DNA of 64,000 nt, taken from contig JALDNG010000767.1 in NCBI GenBank assembly GCA_024349245.1, positions 1-64,000 of the forward strand, read 5' to 3'. Source of the DNA: Neodontobutis hainanensis (Eukaryota > Chordata > Actinopteri > Gobiiformes > Odontobutidae). The notes beneath the pieces are model-generated. The model saw only the letters and a list, made by a program, of their open reading frames with translations, had not been told where the DNA came from and made no database searches. Position 1 is the first letter of the stretch. Each line of letters begins with the position of its first letter. Of this stretch, positions 1-11,650 are shown in pieces. The position numbers and the translations under genes were made by a program.

Positions 1-1599
1 CCTATGTCTCTTTTGGATTCTCTGTGGCCTCTGCCTCCTCTGCTCTCTCTTTCTCTTCTGCCTCCTCTCATCTCTCTGTGGCCTCTACCTCTTCTGGTCT
101 CTCTGTGGCCTCGGTCTCCTCTGCTCTCTCTGCCTCCTCTGCATCCTCTCGTCTCTCTGCCTCCTCTTGCCTCTCTGTCTTTCTGCCTCCTCTGAACTCT
201 CGGTGGCCTCTGAACTCTCGGTGGCCTCTGCCTCTGCCTCTCACTGTGGGCTCTGCCTCCTCTCGTCTCTCTGCCTCCTCTGCCTCCTCTGGTCTCTCTG
301 TGGCCTCTGCCTCCTCTGGTCTCTCTGTGGCCGCTGCCTTGTCTTGTCTGTCTGCCTCCTATGCCCCCTCTGGTCTCTCTGCCTCCACTGGCCTCTCTAT
401 TGCCTCTGCTTCCGCTCGTCCTTCTGTGGCCTCTGCCTCCTCTGGTCTCTCTGTCTCCTCTGCCTCCTCTGAACTCTCTGTGGCCTCTGCCTCCTCTGGC
501 CTCTCTATGGCCTCTGCCTCCTCTGGTCTCTCTGTGGCCGCTGCCTTGTCTGTCTTCCTCCTATGCCCCCTCTGGTCTCTCTGCCTCCACTGGTCTCTCT
601 ATTGCCTCTGCTTCCTTTGGTCTCTCTGTGGCCTCTGCCTCCTCTGGTCTCTCTGCCTTTTCTGCTTCCTCTCGCCTCTCTGTGGCTTCAGCCTCCTCTG
701 GTCTCTCTGTGGCCTCTGCCTTCTCTGGTCTCTCTCTGGCCGCTGCCTACTCTGGTCTCTCTGAGGCATCTGCCTTTTCTGGTCTCTCTGCCTCTTCTGC
801 CTCTCCTGGTCTGTCTGTGTTCTCTGTCTCCTCTAGACTCTCCTTGCCTCCCCTGGTCTTTTTGTGGCCTCTGCCTCCTCTGGTCTCTCTGCCTCCTCTG
901 CTTCCTCTCATCTCTCTGTGGCCTCTGCCTCCTCTGGTCTCTCTGTCTCCTCTGCCTCCTCTGGTCACTCTGTGGCCTCTGCCTCCTCTGGTCTCTCTGC
1001 CTCCTCTGCCTCCTCTGCTCTAACTGCCTCCTCTGGTCTCTCTGTCTCTCTGCCTCTTCTGGTCTCTTTGTGTCCTCTGCCTTCTCTGGTCTCTCTGCCT
1101 CCTCTGGTCTCTCTGCTGCCGTTGGCTCCTCTGGTCTCTCTGTGCCATCTGCCTTTTCTGGTCTCTCTGCCTCCTATGCGTTCTCTAATCACTCTGCCTC
1201 CTTTGGTCTCTCTGTATTTCTTCCTTCTCTGAACTCTCGGTGGCCTCTGCCTCCTGTGGCCTCTCTGCCCCGTTGCCTCCTCTGGTCTCTCTGTCTCCTC
1301 TGCCTCCACTGGTCTCTCTGTCTCCTCTGCCTCCTCTGCTTTCTCTACCTCCACTGGTCTCTCAGTGACCTCTGCAATCCTCTCATCTCTCTGTGGCCTC
1401 TGCCTCTTCTGGTCTCTCTGTGGCCTCTGCATCCTCTCGTCTCTCTGACTCCTCTTGCCTCTCTGTCTTTCTGCCTTCTCTGAACTCTCGGTGGCTTCTG
1501 CCCCCTCTGGTCTCACTGTGGGCTCTGCCTCCTCTGGTCTCTCTGTGGCCTCTGCCTCCTCTGGTCTCTCTGTGGCCTCTGCCTTCTCTGGTCTCTCTG

Positions 1600-4199
1600 T
1601 GGCCGCTGCATTCTCTTGTCTGTCTGCCTCCTATGCCCCCTCTGGTCTCTCTGTCTCCACTGGTCTCTCTCTTGCCTCTGCTTCCGCTCGTCTCTCTGTG
1701 GCCTCTGCCTCCTCTGGTCTCTCTGTCTCCTCTGCCTCCTCTGAACTCTCTGTGGCCTCTGCCTCCTCTGGTCTCTTTGTGGCCTCTGCCTCCTCTGGCC
1801 TCTCTATGGCCTCTGCATCCTCTGGACTATCTGCCTCTTCTGGTCTTTCTGTGGCCTCTGCCTCCTCTGGTCTCTTTGCCTTTTCTGCTTCCTCTCGCCT
1901 CTCTGTGGCCTCAGCCTCCTCTGGTCTCTCTGTGGCCTCTGCCATCTCTGGTCTCTCTCCTGCCGCTGCATACTCTGGTCTCTCTGAGGCATCTGCCTTT
2001 TCTGGTCTCTCTGCCTTTTCTGCCTCTCCTGGTCTCTCTGTGGCCTCTGTCTCCTCTAGACTCTCCTTGCCTCCCCTGGTCTTTCTGTGGCCTCTGCCTC
2101 CTCTGGTCTCTCTGCCTCCTCTGCCTCCTCTGGTCTCTCTGTGGCCTCTGCCTCCTCTGGTCTGTCTGTGTCCTCTGCCTCCTCTGGTCTCTCTGTGGCC
2201 TCTGCCTCCTCTGGTCTCTCTGTCTCCTCTGCCTCCTCTGGTCTCTCTGCCTCCTCTGGTCTCTCTGTGGCCTCTGCCTCCTCTGGTCTGTCTGTGTCCT
2301 CTGCCTCCTCTGCCTCCTTTGGTCTCTCTGAGGCATCTGCCTCCTCTGGTCTCTCTGAGGCATCTGCCTTTTCTGGTCTCTCTGTCTCCTTTGCATCTTC
2401 TGCTGTCTCTTTCTCCTCAAACTCCTCTGGTCTCTCTGCCTCCTCTAACTCCTCTGGTGTCTCTATGGCCTCTGCCTCCTCTGCTCTCTCTGTGGCCTCT
2501 GCCTTCCCTTGTCTCTCTGCCTCCTCTGTCCCCTCTGGTCTCTCTGCCTCTACTGCTCTCTCTATTGCCTCTGCCTCCTCTGGTCTCTTGGTCTCCTCTG
2601 CCTCCTCTAGTCACTCTGTGGTCTCTGCCTCATCTGGTCTCTCTGCCTCCTCTACCTCCTCTGCTCTAACTGCCTCCTCTGGTCTCTCTTTCTCTGCCTA
2701 CTCTGGTCTCTCTATGGCCTCGGCCTCCTCTGGTCTCTCTATGGGCTCTGCCTCCTCTGGTCTCTCTGTCTCCTCTGGCTCCACTGGTCTCTCTGCCTTC
2801 TCTGCCTCCTCTGCTCTTTTTGCCTCCTCTGGTCTGTCTTTGTCCTCTGCCTCCTCTGGTCTCTCTGTGGCCTCTGCCTCCTGTGGCCTCTGCCTCCTCT
2901 GGTCTCTCTGTGGCCGCTGCATTCTCTTGTCTGTCTGCCTCCTATGCCCCCTCTGGTCTCTCTGTCTCCACTGGTCTCTCTCTTGCCTCTGCTTCCGCTC
3001 GTCTCTCTGTGGCCTCTGCCTCCTCTGGTCTCTCTGTCTCCTCTGCCTCCTCTGAACTCTCTGTGGCCTCTGCCTCCTCTGGTCTCTTTGTGGCCTCTGC
3101 CTCCTCTGGCCTCTCTATGGCCTCTGCATCCTCTGGACTATCTGCCTCTTCTGGTCTTTCTGTGGCCTCTGCCTCCTCTGGTCTCTTTGCCTTTTCTGCT
3201 TCCTCTCGCCTCTCTGTGGCCTCAGCCTCCTCTGGTCTCTCTGTGGCCTCTGCCATCTCTGGTCTCTCTCTGGCCGCTGCATACTCTGGTCTCTCTGAGG
3301 CATCTGCCTTTTCTGGTCTCTCTGCCTTTTCTGCCTCTCCTGGTCTCTCTGTGGCCTCTGTCTCCTCTAGACTCTCCTTGCCTCCCCTGGTCTTTCTGTG
3401 GCCTCTGCCTCCTCTGGTCTCTCTGCCTCCTCTGCCTCCTCTGGTCTCTCTGTGGCCTCTGCCTCCTCTGGTCTGTCTGTGTCCTCTGCCTCCTCTGGTC
3501 TCTCTGTGGCCTCTGCCTCCTCTGGTCTCTCTGTCTCCTCTGCCTCCTCTGGTCTCTCTGCCTCCTCTGGTCTCTCTGTGGCCTCTGCCTCCTCTGGTCT
3601 GTCTGTGTCCTCTACCTCCTCTGCCTCCTTTGGTCTCTCTGAGGCATCTGCCTCCTCTGGTCTCTCTGAGGCATCTGCCTTTTCTGGTCTCTCTGTCTCC
3701 TTTGCATCTTCTGGTGTCTCTTTCTCCTCAAACTTTTCTGGTCTCTCTGCCTCCTCTAACTCCTCTGGTGTCTCTATGGCCTCTGCCTCCTCTGCTCTCT
3801 CTGTGGCCTCTGCCTTCCCTTGTCTCTCTGCCTCCTCTGTCCCCTCTGGTCTCTCTGCCTCCACTGCTCTCTCTATTGCCTCTGCCTCCTCTGGTCTCTT
3901 GGTCTCCTCTGCCTCCTCTAGTCACTCTGTGGTCTCTGCCTCATCTGGTCTCTCTGCCTCCTCTGCCTCCTCTGCTCTAACTGCCTCCTCTGGTCTCTCT
4001 TTCTCTGCCTACTCTGGTCTCTCTATGGCCTCGGCCTCCTCTGGTCTCTCTATGGGCTCTGCCTCCTCTGGTCTCTCTGTCTCCTCTGGCTCCACTGGTC
4101 TCTCTGCCTTCTCTGCCTCCTCTGCTCTTTTGCCTCCTCTGGTCTGTCTTTGTCCTCTGCCTCCTCTGGTCTCTCTGTGGCTTCTGCCTCCTGTGGCCT
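1600..4199. repeat. Tandem higher-order duplication within array A, period about 1,311 bp
   Basis: The block from about 1600 to 2910 is repeated almost exactly from about 2911 to 4199. The same ordered series of variant modules returns at an offset of 1,311 bp, for example the marker GCATTCTCTTGTCTGTCTG and the series of AGGCATCTG variants. The second copy differs by a handful of substitutions and indels. This is recent amplification of a kilobase block rather than of single 27-bp units. Confidence 0.85.
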
Positions 4200-7100
4200 C
4201 TCTGCCCGTTGCCTCCTCTGGTCACTCTGTCTCCTCTGCCCCCACTGGTCTCTCTGCCTTCTCTGCCTCCTCTGCTCTCTCTACCTCCACTGGTCTCTCT
4301 GTGACCTCTGCAATCCTCTGGTCTCTCTGTAGCCTATGCCTATCCTAGATTCTCTGTGGCCTCTGCCTCCTCTTGTCTCTCTGTGTCTTCTGCCTCCTCG
4401 GGTCTCTTTGTCCACTCTGCCTCCTCTAGTCAGTCTGTGGCCTCTGCCTCCTCTGGTCTCTCTCCCTCCTCTGCCTCCTCTGCTCTAACTGCCTCCTCTT
4501 GTCTCTCTGTCTCTCTGCCTCCTCTGGTCTCTCTGTGGCCTCAGCCTCCTCTGGTCTCTCTGTGGCCTCTGCCTTCTCTGGTCTCTCTCTGGCCGCTGCC
4601 TACTCTGGTCTCTCTGAGGCATCTGCCTTTTCTGGACTTTCTGCCTCCTCTGCCTCCCTGGTCTCTCTGTGGCCTCTGCCTCCTCAAGACTCTCTTTGCC
4701 TCCCCTGGTCTTTCTGTGGCCTCTGCCTCCTCTGGTCTCTCTGCCTCCTCTGCTTCCTCGTCTCTCTGTAGCCTCTGCCTCCTCTGGTCTCTCTGTCTCC
4801 TCTGCCTCCTCTAGTCTCTCTGTGGCCTCTGCCTCCTCTGGTCTGTCTGTGTCCTCTGCCTCCTCTCGTCTCTCTGTGGCCGCTACCTCCTCTGGTCTCT
4901 CTGTGACCTCTGCAATCCTCTAGTCTCTCTGTCTCCTCTGCCTCCTCTAGTCTCTCTGTGGCCTCTGCCTCCTCTTGTCTGTCTGTGTCCTCTGCCTCCT
5001 CTCGTCTCTCTGTGGCCTCTGCCTCCTTTGGTCTCTCTGTCTCCTCTGTCTCCTCTGGTCTCTCTGCCTCCTCTGGTCTCTCTGTGGCCTCTGCCTCCTC
5101 TGGACTGTCTGTGTCCTCTGCCTCCTCTGCCTCCTCTGCCTCCTCTGCCTCCTCTGGACTGTCTGTGTCCTCTGCCTCCTCTGCCTCCTCTGGTCTCTCT
5201 GTGGCCTCTGCCTTCTCTGGTCTCTCTGTGGCCTGTGCCTTCTCTAGTCTCTCTTTGACCGCTGCTTCCTCTGGTCTCTCTGAGGCATCTGCCTCCTCTG
5301 GTCTCTCTGAGGCATCTACCTTTTCTGGTCTCTCTGTCTCCTTTGCCTCCTCTGGTCTCTCTTCCTCCTCTAACTGCTCTGGTCTCTCTGTGGCCTCTGC
5401 CTTCTCTTGTCTCTCTGCCTCCACTGTCTCCTCTGGTCTCTCTGCCTCCACTGGTCTCTCTATTGCCTCTGCCTCCTCTGGTCTCTTTGTCTCCTCTGCC
5501 TCCTCTAGTCACTCTGTGGCCTCTGCCCCCTCTGGTCTCTCTGTCTCCACTGGTCTCTCTCTTGCCTCTGCTTCCGCTCGTCTCTCTGTGGCCTCTGCCT
5601 CCTCTGGTCTCTCTGTCTCCTCTGCCTCCTCTGAACTCTCTGTGGCCTCTGCCTCCTCTGGTCTCTTTGTGGCCTCTGCCTCCTCTGGCCTCTCTATGGC
5701 CTCTGCATCCTCTGGACTATCTGCCTCTTCTGGTCTTTCTGTGGCCTCTGCCTCCTCTGGTCTCTTTGCCTTTTCTGCTTCCTCTCGCCTCTCTGTGGCC
5801 TCAGCCTCCTCTGGTCTCTCTGTGGCCTCTGCCATCTCTGGTCTCTCTCTGGCCGCTGCATTCTCTGGTCTCTCTGAGGCATCTGCCTTTTCTGGTCTCT
5901 CTGCCTTTTCTGCCTCTCCTGGTCTCTCTGTGGCCTCTGTCTCCTCTAGACTCTCCTTGCCTCCCCTGGTCTTTCTGTGGCCTCTGCCTCCTCTGGTCTC
6001 TCTGCCTCCTCTGCCTCCTCTGGTCTCTCTGTGGCCTCTGCCTCCTCTGGTCTGTCTGTGTCCTCTGCCTCCTCTGGTCTCTCTGTGGCCTCTGCCTCCT
6101 CTGGTCTCTCTGTCTCCTCTGCCTCCTCTGGTCTCTCTGCCTCCTCTGGTCTCTCTGTGGCCTCTGCCTCCTCTGGTCTGTCTGTGTCCTCTACCTCCTC
6201 TGCCTCCTTTGGTCTCTCTGAGGCATCTGCCTCCTCTGGTCTCTCTGAGGCATCTGCCTTTTCTGGTCTCTCTGTCTCCTTTGCATCTTCTGGTGTCTCT
6301 TTCTCCTCAAACTTTTCTGGTCTCTCTGCCTCCTCTAACTCCTCTGGTGTCTCTATGGCCTCTGCCTCCTCTGCTCTCTCTGTGGCCTCTGCCTTCCCTT
6401 GTCTCTCTGCCTCCTCTGTCCCCTCTGGTCTCTCTGCCTCCACTGCTCTCTATTGCCTCTGCCTCCTCTGGTCTCTTGGTCTCCTCTGCCTCCTCTAGTC
6501 ACTCTGTGGTCTCTGCCTCATCTGGTCTCTCTGCCTCCTCTGCCTCCTCTGCTCTAACTGCCTCCTCTGGTCTCTCTTTCTCTGCCTACTCTGGTCTCTC
6601 TATGGCCTCGGCCTCCTCTGGTCTCTCTATGGGCTCTGCCTCCTCTGGTCTCTCTGTCTCCTCTGGCTCCACTGGTCTCTCTGCCTTCTCTGCCTCCTCT
6701 GCTCTTTTTGCCTCCTCTGGTCTGTCTTTGTCCTCTGCCTCCTCTGGTCTCTCTGTGGCCTCTGCCTCCTGTGGCCTCTCTGCCCCGTTGCCTCCTCTGG
6801 TCACTCTGTCTCCTCTGCCCCCACTGGTCTCTCTGCCTTCTCTGCCTCCTCTGCTCTCTCTACCTCCACTGGTCTCTCTGTGACCTCTGCAATCCTCTGG
6901 TCTCTCTGTAGCCTATGCCTATCCTAGATTCTCTGTGGCCTCTGCCTCCTCTTGTCTCTCTGTGTCTTCTGCCTCCTCGGGTCTCTTTGTCCACTCTGCC
7001 TCCTCTAGTCAGTCTGTGGCCTCTGCCTCCTCTGGTCTCTCTCCCTCCTCTGCCTCCTCTGCTCTAACTGCCTCCTCTTGTCTCTCTGTCTCTCTGCCTC

Positions 7101-8099
7101 CTCTGGTCTCTCTGTGGCCTCAGCCTCCTCTGGTCTCTCTGTGGCCTCTGCCTTCTCTGGTCTCTCTCTGGCCGCTGCCTACTCTGGTCTCTCTGAGGCA
7201 TCTGCCTTTTCTGGACTTTCTGCCTCCTCTGCCTCCCTGGTCTCTCTGTGGCCTCTGCCTCCTCAAGACTCTCTTTGCCTCCCCTGGTCTTTCTGTGGCC
7301 TCTGCCTCCTCTGGTCTCTCTGCCTCCTCTGCTTCCTCGTCTCTCTGTAGCCTCTGCCTCCTCTGGTCTCTCTGTCTCCTCTGCCTCCTCTAGTCTCTCT
7401 GTGGCCTCTGCCTCCTCTGGTCTGTCTGTGTCCTCTGCCTCCTCTCGTCTCTCTGTGGCCGCTACCTCCTCTGGTCTCTCTGTGACCTCTGCAATCCTCT
7501 AGTCTCTCTGTCTCCTCTGCCTCCTCTAGTCTCTCTGTGGCCTCTGCCTCCTCTTGTCTGTCTGTGTCCTCTGCCTCCTCTCGTCTCTCTGTGGCCTCTG
7601 CCTCCTTTGGTCTCTCTGTCTCCTCTGTCTCCTCTGGTCTCTCTGCCTCCTCTGGTCTCTCTGTGGCCTCTGCCTCCTCTGGACTGTCTGTGTCCTCTGC
7701 CTCCTCTGCCTCCTCTGCCTCCTCTGCCTCCTCTGGACTGTCTGTGTCCTCTGCCTCCTCTGCCTCCTCTGGTCTCTCTGTGGCCTCTGCCTTCTCTGGT
7801 CTCTCTGTGGCCTGTGCCTTCTCTAGTCTCTCTTTGACCGCTGCTTCCTCTGGTCTCTCTGAGGCATCTGCCTCCTCTGGTCTCTCTGAGGCATCTACCT
7901 TTTCTGGTCTCTCTGTCTCCTTTGCCTCCTCTGGTCTCTCTTCCTCCTCTAACTGCTCTGGTCTCTCTGTGGCCTCTGCCTTCTCTTGTCTCTCTGCCTC
8001 CACTGTCTCCTCTGGTCTCTCTGCCTCCACTGGTCTCTCTATTGCCTCTGCCTCCTCTGGTCTCTTTGTCTCCTCTGCCTCCTCTAGTCACTCTGTGGC
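2942..8099. repeat. Tandem higher-order duplication within array A, period 2,579 bp
   Basis: Positions 2942-5520 and 5521-8099 are near-identical copies in direct tandem. The offset is 2,579 bp wherever I compared (3398 to 5977, 4356 to 6935, 4958 to 7537). A few differences are visible, such as A to T at about 3290/5869 and short indels near 3865, 4135 and 4205. The first copy overlaps the second copy of the 1,311-bp duplication, so that event came first or the two are nested. Confidence 0.88.
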
Positions 8100-8310
8100 C
8101 TCTGCCTCCTCTGGTCTCTCTGCCTCCTCTGCCTCCTCTGCTCTAACTGCCTCCTCTGTTCTCTCTCTTTCTGCCTCCTCTGGTCTCTCTGCCTCCTCTG
8201 CCTCCTCTGCTCTAACTGCCTCCTCTGGTCTGTCTGTGTCCTCTGCCTCCTCTGGTCTCTCTGTGGCCTCTGCCTCCTCTGGTCTCTCTGTGACCTCTGC
8301 AATCCTCTAG

Positions 8311-11300
8311 TCTCTCTGTCTCCTATGCCTCCTCTAGTCTCTCTTTGGCCTCTGCCTCCTCTGGTCTGTCTGTGTCCTCTGCCTCCTCTGGTCTCTCTAC
8401 CTCCTCTGGTCTCTCTGTGGCCTCTGCCTCCTCTGGACTTTCTGTGTCCTCTGCCTCTTCTGCCTCCTCTGGTCTCTCTGTGGCCTCTGCCTCCTCTGGT
8501 CTCTCTGTGGCCTCTGCCTTCTCTGGTCTCTCTTTGGCCGCTGCCTCCTCTGGTCTGTCTGTGTCTTTTGCCTCCTCTAATCTCTCTGTGGCCTCTGCCT
8601 CCTCTGGTCTCTCTGTCTCCTCTGCCTCCTCTGGTCTCTCTGCCTCCTCTGGTCTCTCTGTGGCCTCTGCCTCATCTGGTCTCTAATGTGGCTTCTGCCT
8701 TTCTGGTTTCTCTCTGGCCACTGCCTACTCTGGTCTCTCTGAGGTATCTGTCTTTTCTGGTCTCTCTGCCCTCATCCTCCTCTGGTCTCTCTGTGGCCTC
8801 TGCCTCCTCAGGTCTGTCTGTGTCCTCTGCCTCCTCTGGTGTCTCTGTGGCCTCTGCCTCCTCTTGTCTCTCTGTCTCCTCTGCCTCCACTGGTCTCACT
8901 GTGGCCTCTGCCTCCACTCGTCTCTCTGTGGACTCTGCATCCTCTGGTCTTTCTGTGGCCTCTCCTTCTTTGGTCTCTCTGCCTCCTCTGCTTCCTCTCG
9001 TCTCTCTGTGGCCTCTGCCTCCTCTAGTCTCTCTGTCTCCTTTGCCTCCTCTGGTCTCTCTGCTTCCTCCACCTCCTCTGGTCTCTCGGTGGCCTCTGCC
9101 TCCTCTGGTCTCTCTGTGGCCTCTGCCTTCTCTTGTCTCTCTGCCTCCTCTGTCCATTCTGGTCTCGCTGCCTCCACTGGTCTCTCTATTGCCTCTGCCT
9201 CCTATGGTCTCGCTGTGGCCTCTGCCTCCTCGGGTCTCTTTGTCTCCTTTGCCTCCTCTATTCACTCTGTGGCCTCTTCCTCCTCTGGTCTCTCTGCCTC
9301 CTCTGCCTCCTCTGCTCTAACTGCCTCCTTTGGTCTCTCTGTCTCCTCTGCCTCCTCTAGTCTCTCTGTCGCCTCTGCCTCCTCTGGTCTGTCTGTGTCC
9401 TCTGCCTCCTCTCGCCTCTCTGTGGCCGCTACCTCCTCTGGTCTCTCTGTGACCTCTGCAATCCTCTAGTCTCTCTGTCTCCTCTGCCTCCTCTAGTCTC
9501 TCTGGGGCCTCTGCCTCCTCTGGTCTGTCTGGGTCCTCTACCTCCTCTCGTCTCTCTGTGGCCTCTGCCTGCTTTGGTCTCTCTGTCTCCCTTTGTCTCC
9601 TCTGGTCTCTCTGCCTCCTCTGGTCTCTCTGTGGCCTCTGCCTCCTCTGGACTGTCTGTGTCCTCTGCCTCCTCTGCCTCCTCTGGTCTCTCTGTGGCTT
9701 CTGCCTCCTCTGGTCTCTCTGTGGCCTCTGCCTTCTCTGGTCTCTCTTTGGCCGCTGCCACCTCTGGTCTGTCTGTGTCCTCTGCCTCTTCTCGTCTCTC
9801 TGTGGCCTCTGCCTCCTCTGGTCTCTCTGTCTCCTTTGCCTCCTCTGGTCTCTCTGCCTCCTCTGGTCTCTCTGTGGTCTCTGCCTCCTCTGGACTGTCT
9901 GTGTCCTCTGCCTCCTCTGCCTCCTCTGGTCTCTCTGTGGCCTCTGCCTTCTCTGGTCTCTCTGTGGCCTGTGCCTTCTCTAGTCTCTCTTTGGCCGCTG
10001 CTTCCTCTGGTCTCTCTGAGGCATCCACCTCTTCTGGTCTCTCTGAGGCATCTACCTTTTCTGGTCTCTCTGTCTCCTTTGCCTCCTCTGGTCTCTCTTC
10101 CTCCTCTAACTGCTCTGGTCTCTCTGTGGCCTCTGCCTTCTCTTGTCTCTCTGCCTCCACTGTCCCCTCTGGTCTCTCTGCCTCCACTGGTCTCTCTATT
10201 GCCTCTGCCTCCTCTGGTCTCTTTGTCTCCTCTGCCTCCTCTAGTCACTCTGTGGCCTCTGCCTCCTCTGGTCTCTCTGCCTCCTCTGCCTCTTCTGCTC
10301 TAACTGCCTCCTCTCGTCTCTCTTCTGCCTGCTATGGTCTCTCTGTGGCCTCTGCCTCCTCTAGACTCTCCTTGCCTCCCCTGGTCTTTCTGTGGCCTTT
10401 GCCTCCTTTGGTCTCTCTGCCTCCTCTGCTTCCTCTCGTCTCTGTGGCCTCTGCCTCCTCTGGTCTCTCTGTCTCCTCTGCCTCCTCTAGTCTCTCTGTG
10501 GCCTCTGCCTCCTCTGGTCTGTCTGTGTCCTCTGCCTCCTCTCGTCTCTCTGTGGCCTCTGCCTCCTCTGGTCTCTCTGTGACCTCTGCAATCCTCTAGT
10601 CTCTCTGTCTCCTATGCCTCCTCTAGTCTCTCTTTGGCCTCTGCCTCCTCTGGTCTGTCTGTGTCCTCTGCCTCCTCTCGTCTCTCTGTGGCCTCTGCCT
10701 CCTCTGGTCTCTCTACCTCCTCTGGTCTCTCTGTGGCCTCTGCCTCCTCTGGACTTTCTGTGTCCTCTGCCTCTTCTGCCTCCTCTGGTCTCTCTGTGGC
10801 CTCTGCCTCCTCTGGTCTCTCTGTGGCCTCTGCCTTCTCTGGTCTCTCTTTGGCCGCTGCCTCCTCTGGTCTGTCTGTGTCCTCTGCCTCCTCTCATCTC
10901 TCTGTGGCCTCTGCCTCCTCTGGTCTCTCTGTCTCCTCTGCCTCCTCTGGTCTCTCTGCCTCCTCTGGTCTCTCTGTGGCCTCTGCCTCCTCTGGTCTCT
11001 AATGTGGCTTCTGCCTTTTCTGGTTTCTCTCTGGCCGCTGCCTACTCTGGTCTCTCTGAGGTATCTGTCTTTTCTGGTCTCTCTGCCTCCTCATCCTCCT
11101 CTGGTCTCTCTGTGGCCTCTGCCTCCTCAGGTCTGTCTGTGTCCTCTGCCTCCTCTGGTCTCTCTGTGGCCTCTGCCTCCTCTTGTCTCTCTGTCTCCTC
11201 TGCCTCCACTGGTCTCACTGTGGCCTCTGCCTCCACTCGTCTTTCTGTGGACTCTGCATCCTCTGGTCTTTCTGTGGCCTCTCCCTTCTTTGGTCTCTCT

Positions 11301-11650
11301 GCCTCCTATGCTTTCTCTCGTCTCTCTGTGGCCTCTGCCTCCTCTAGTCTCTCTGTCTCCTTTGCCTCCTCTGGTCTCTCTGCTTCCTCCACCTCCTCTG
11401 GTCTCTCGGTGGCCTCTGCCTCCTCTGGTCTCTCTGTGGCCTCTGCCTTCTCTTGTCTCTCTGCCTCCTTTGTCCATTCTGGTCTCTCTTCCTCCACTGG
11501 TCTCTCTATTGCCTCTGCCTCCTATGGTCTCGCTGTGGCCTCTGCCTCCTCGGGTCTCTTTGTCTCCTTTGCCTCCTCTATTCACTCTGTGGCCTCTTCC
11601 TCCTCTGGTCTCTCTGCCTCCTCTGCCTCCTCTGCTCTAACTGCCTCCTT
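8311..11650. repeat. Dispersed higher-order duplication within array A, offset about 2.29-2.32 kb
   Basis: The block at about 8311-9345 recurs at about 10600-11650. The offset grows from 2,289 to about 2,320 bp because the second copy carries an extra 27-bp unit near 10680 and small indels. Both copies share unusual variants such as TCTAATGTGGCTTCTGCC and the GAGGTATCTGTC module. The intervening 9.5-10.3 kb resembles the 5.0-5.5 kb block. Confidence 0.75.

Noticed and set aside
4684..5451. Minus-strand acidic repeat protein (TERPEEAEA pattern)
   Set aside because: Same repeat read on the other strand. There is no start context, promoter or non-repeat domain, and the frame drifts at unit indels.
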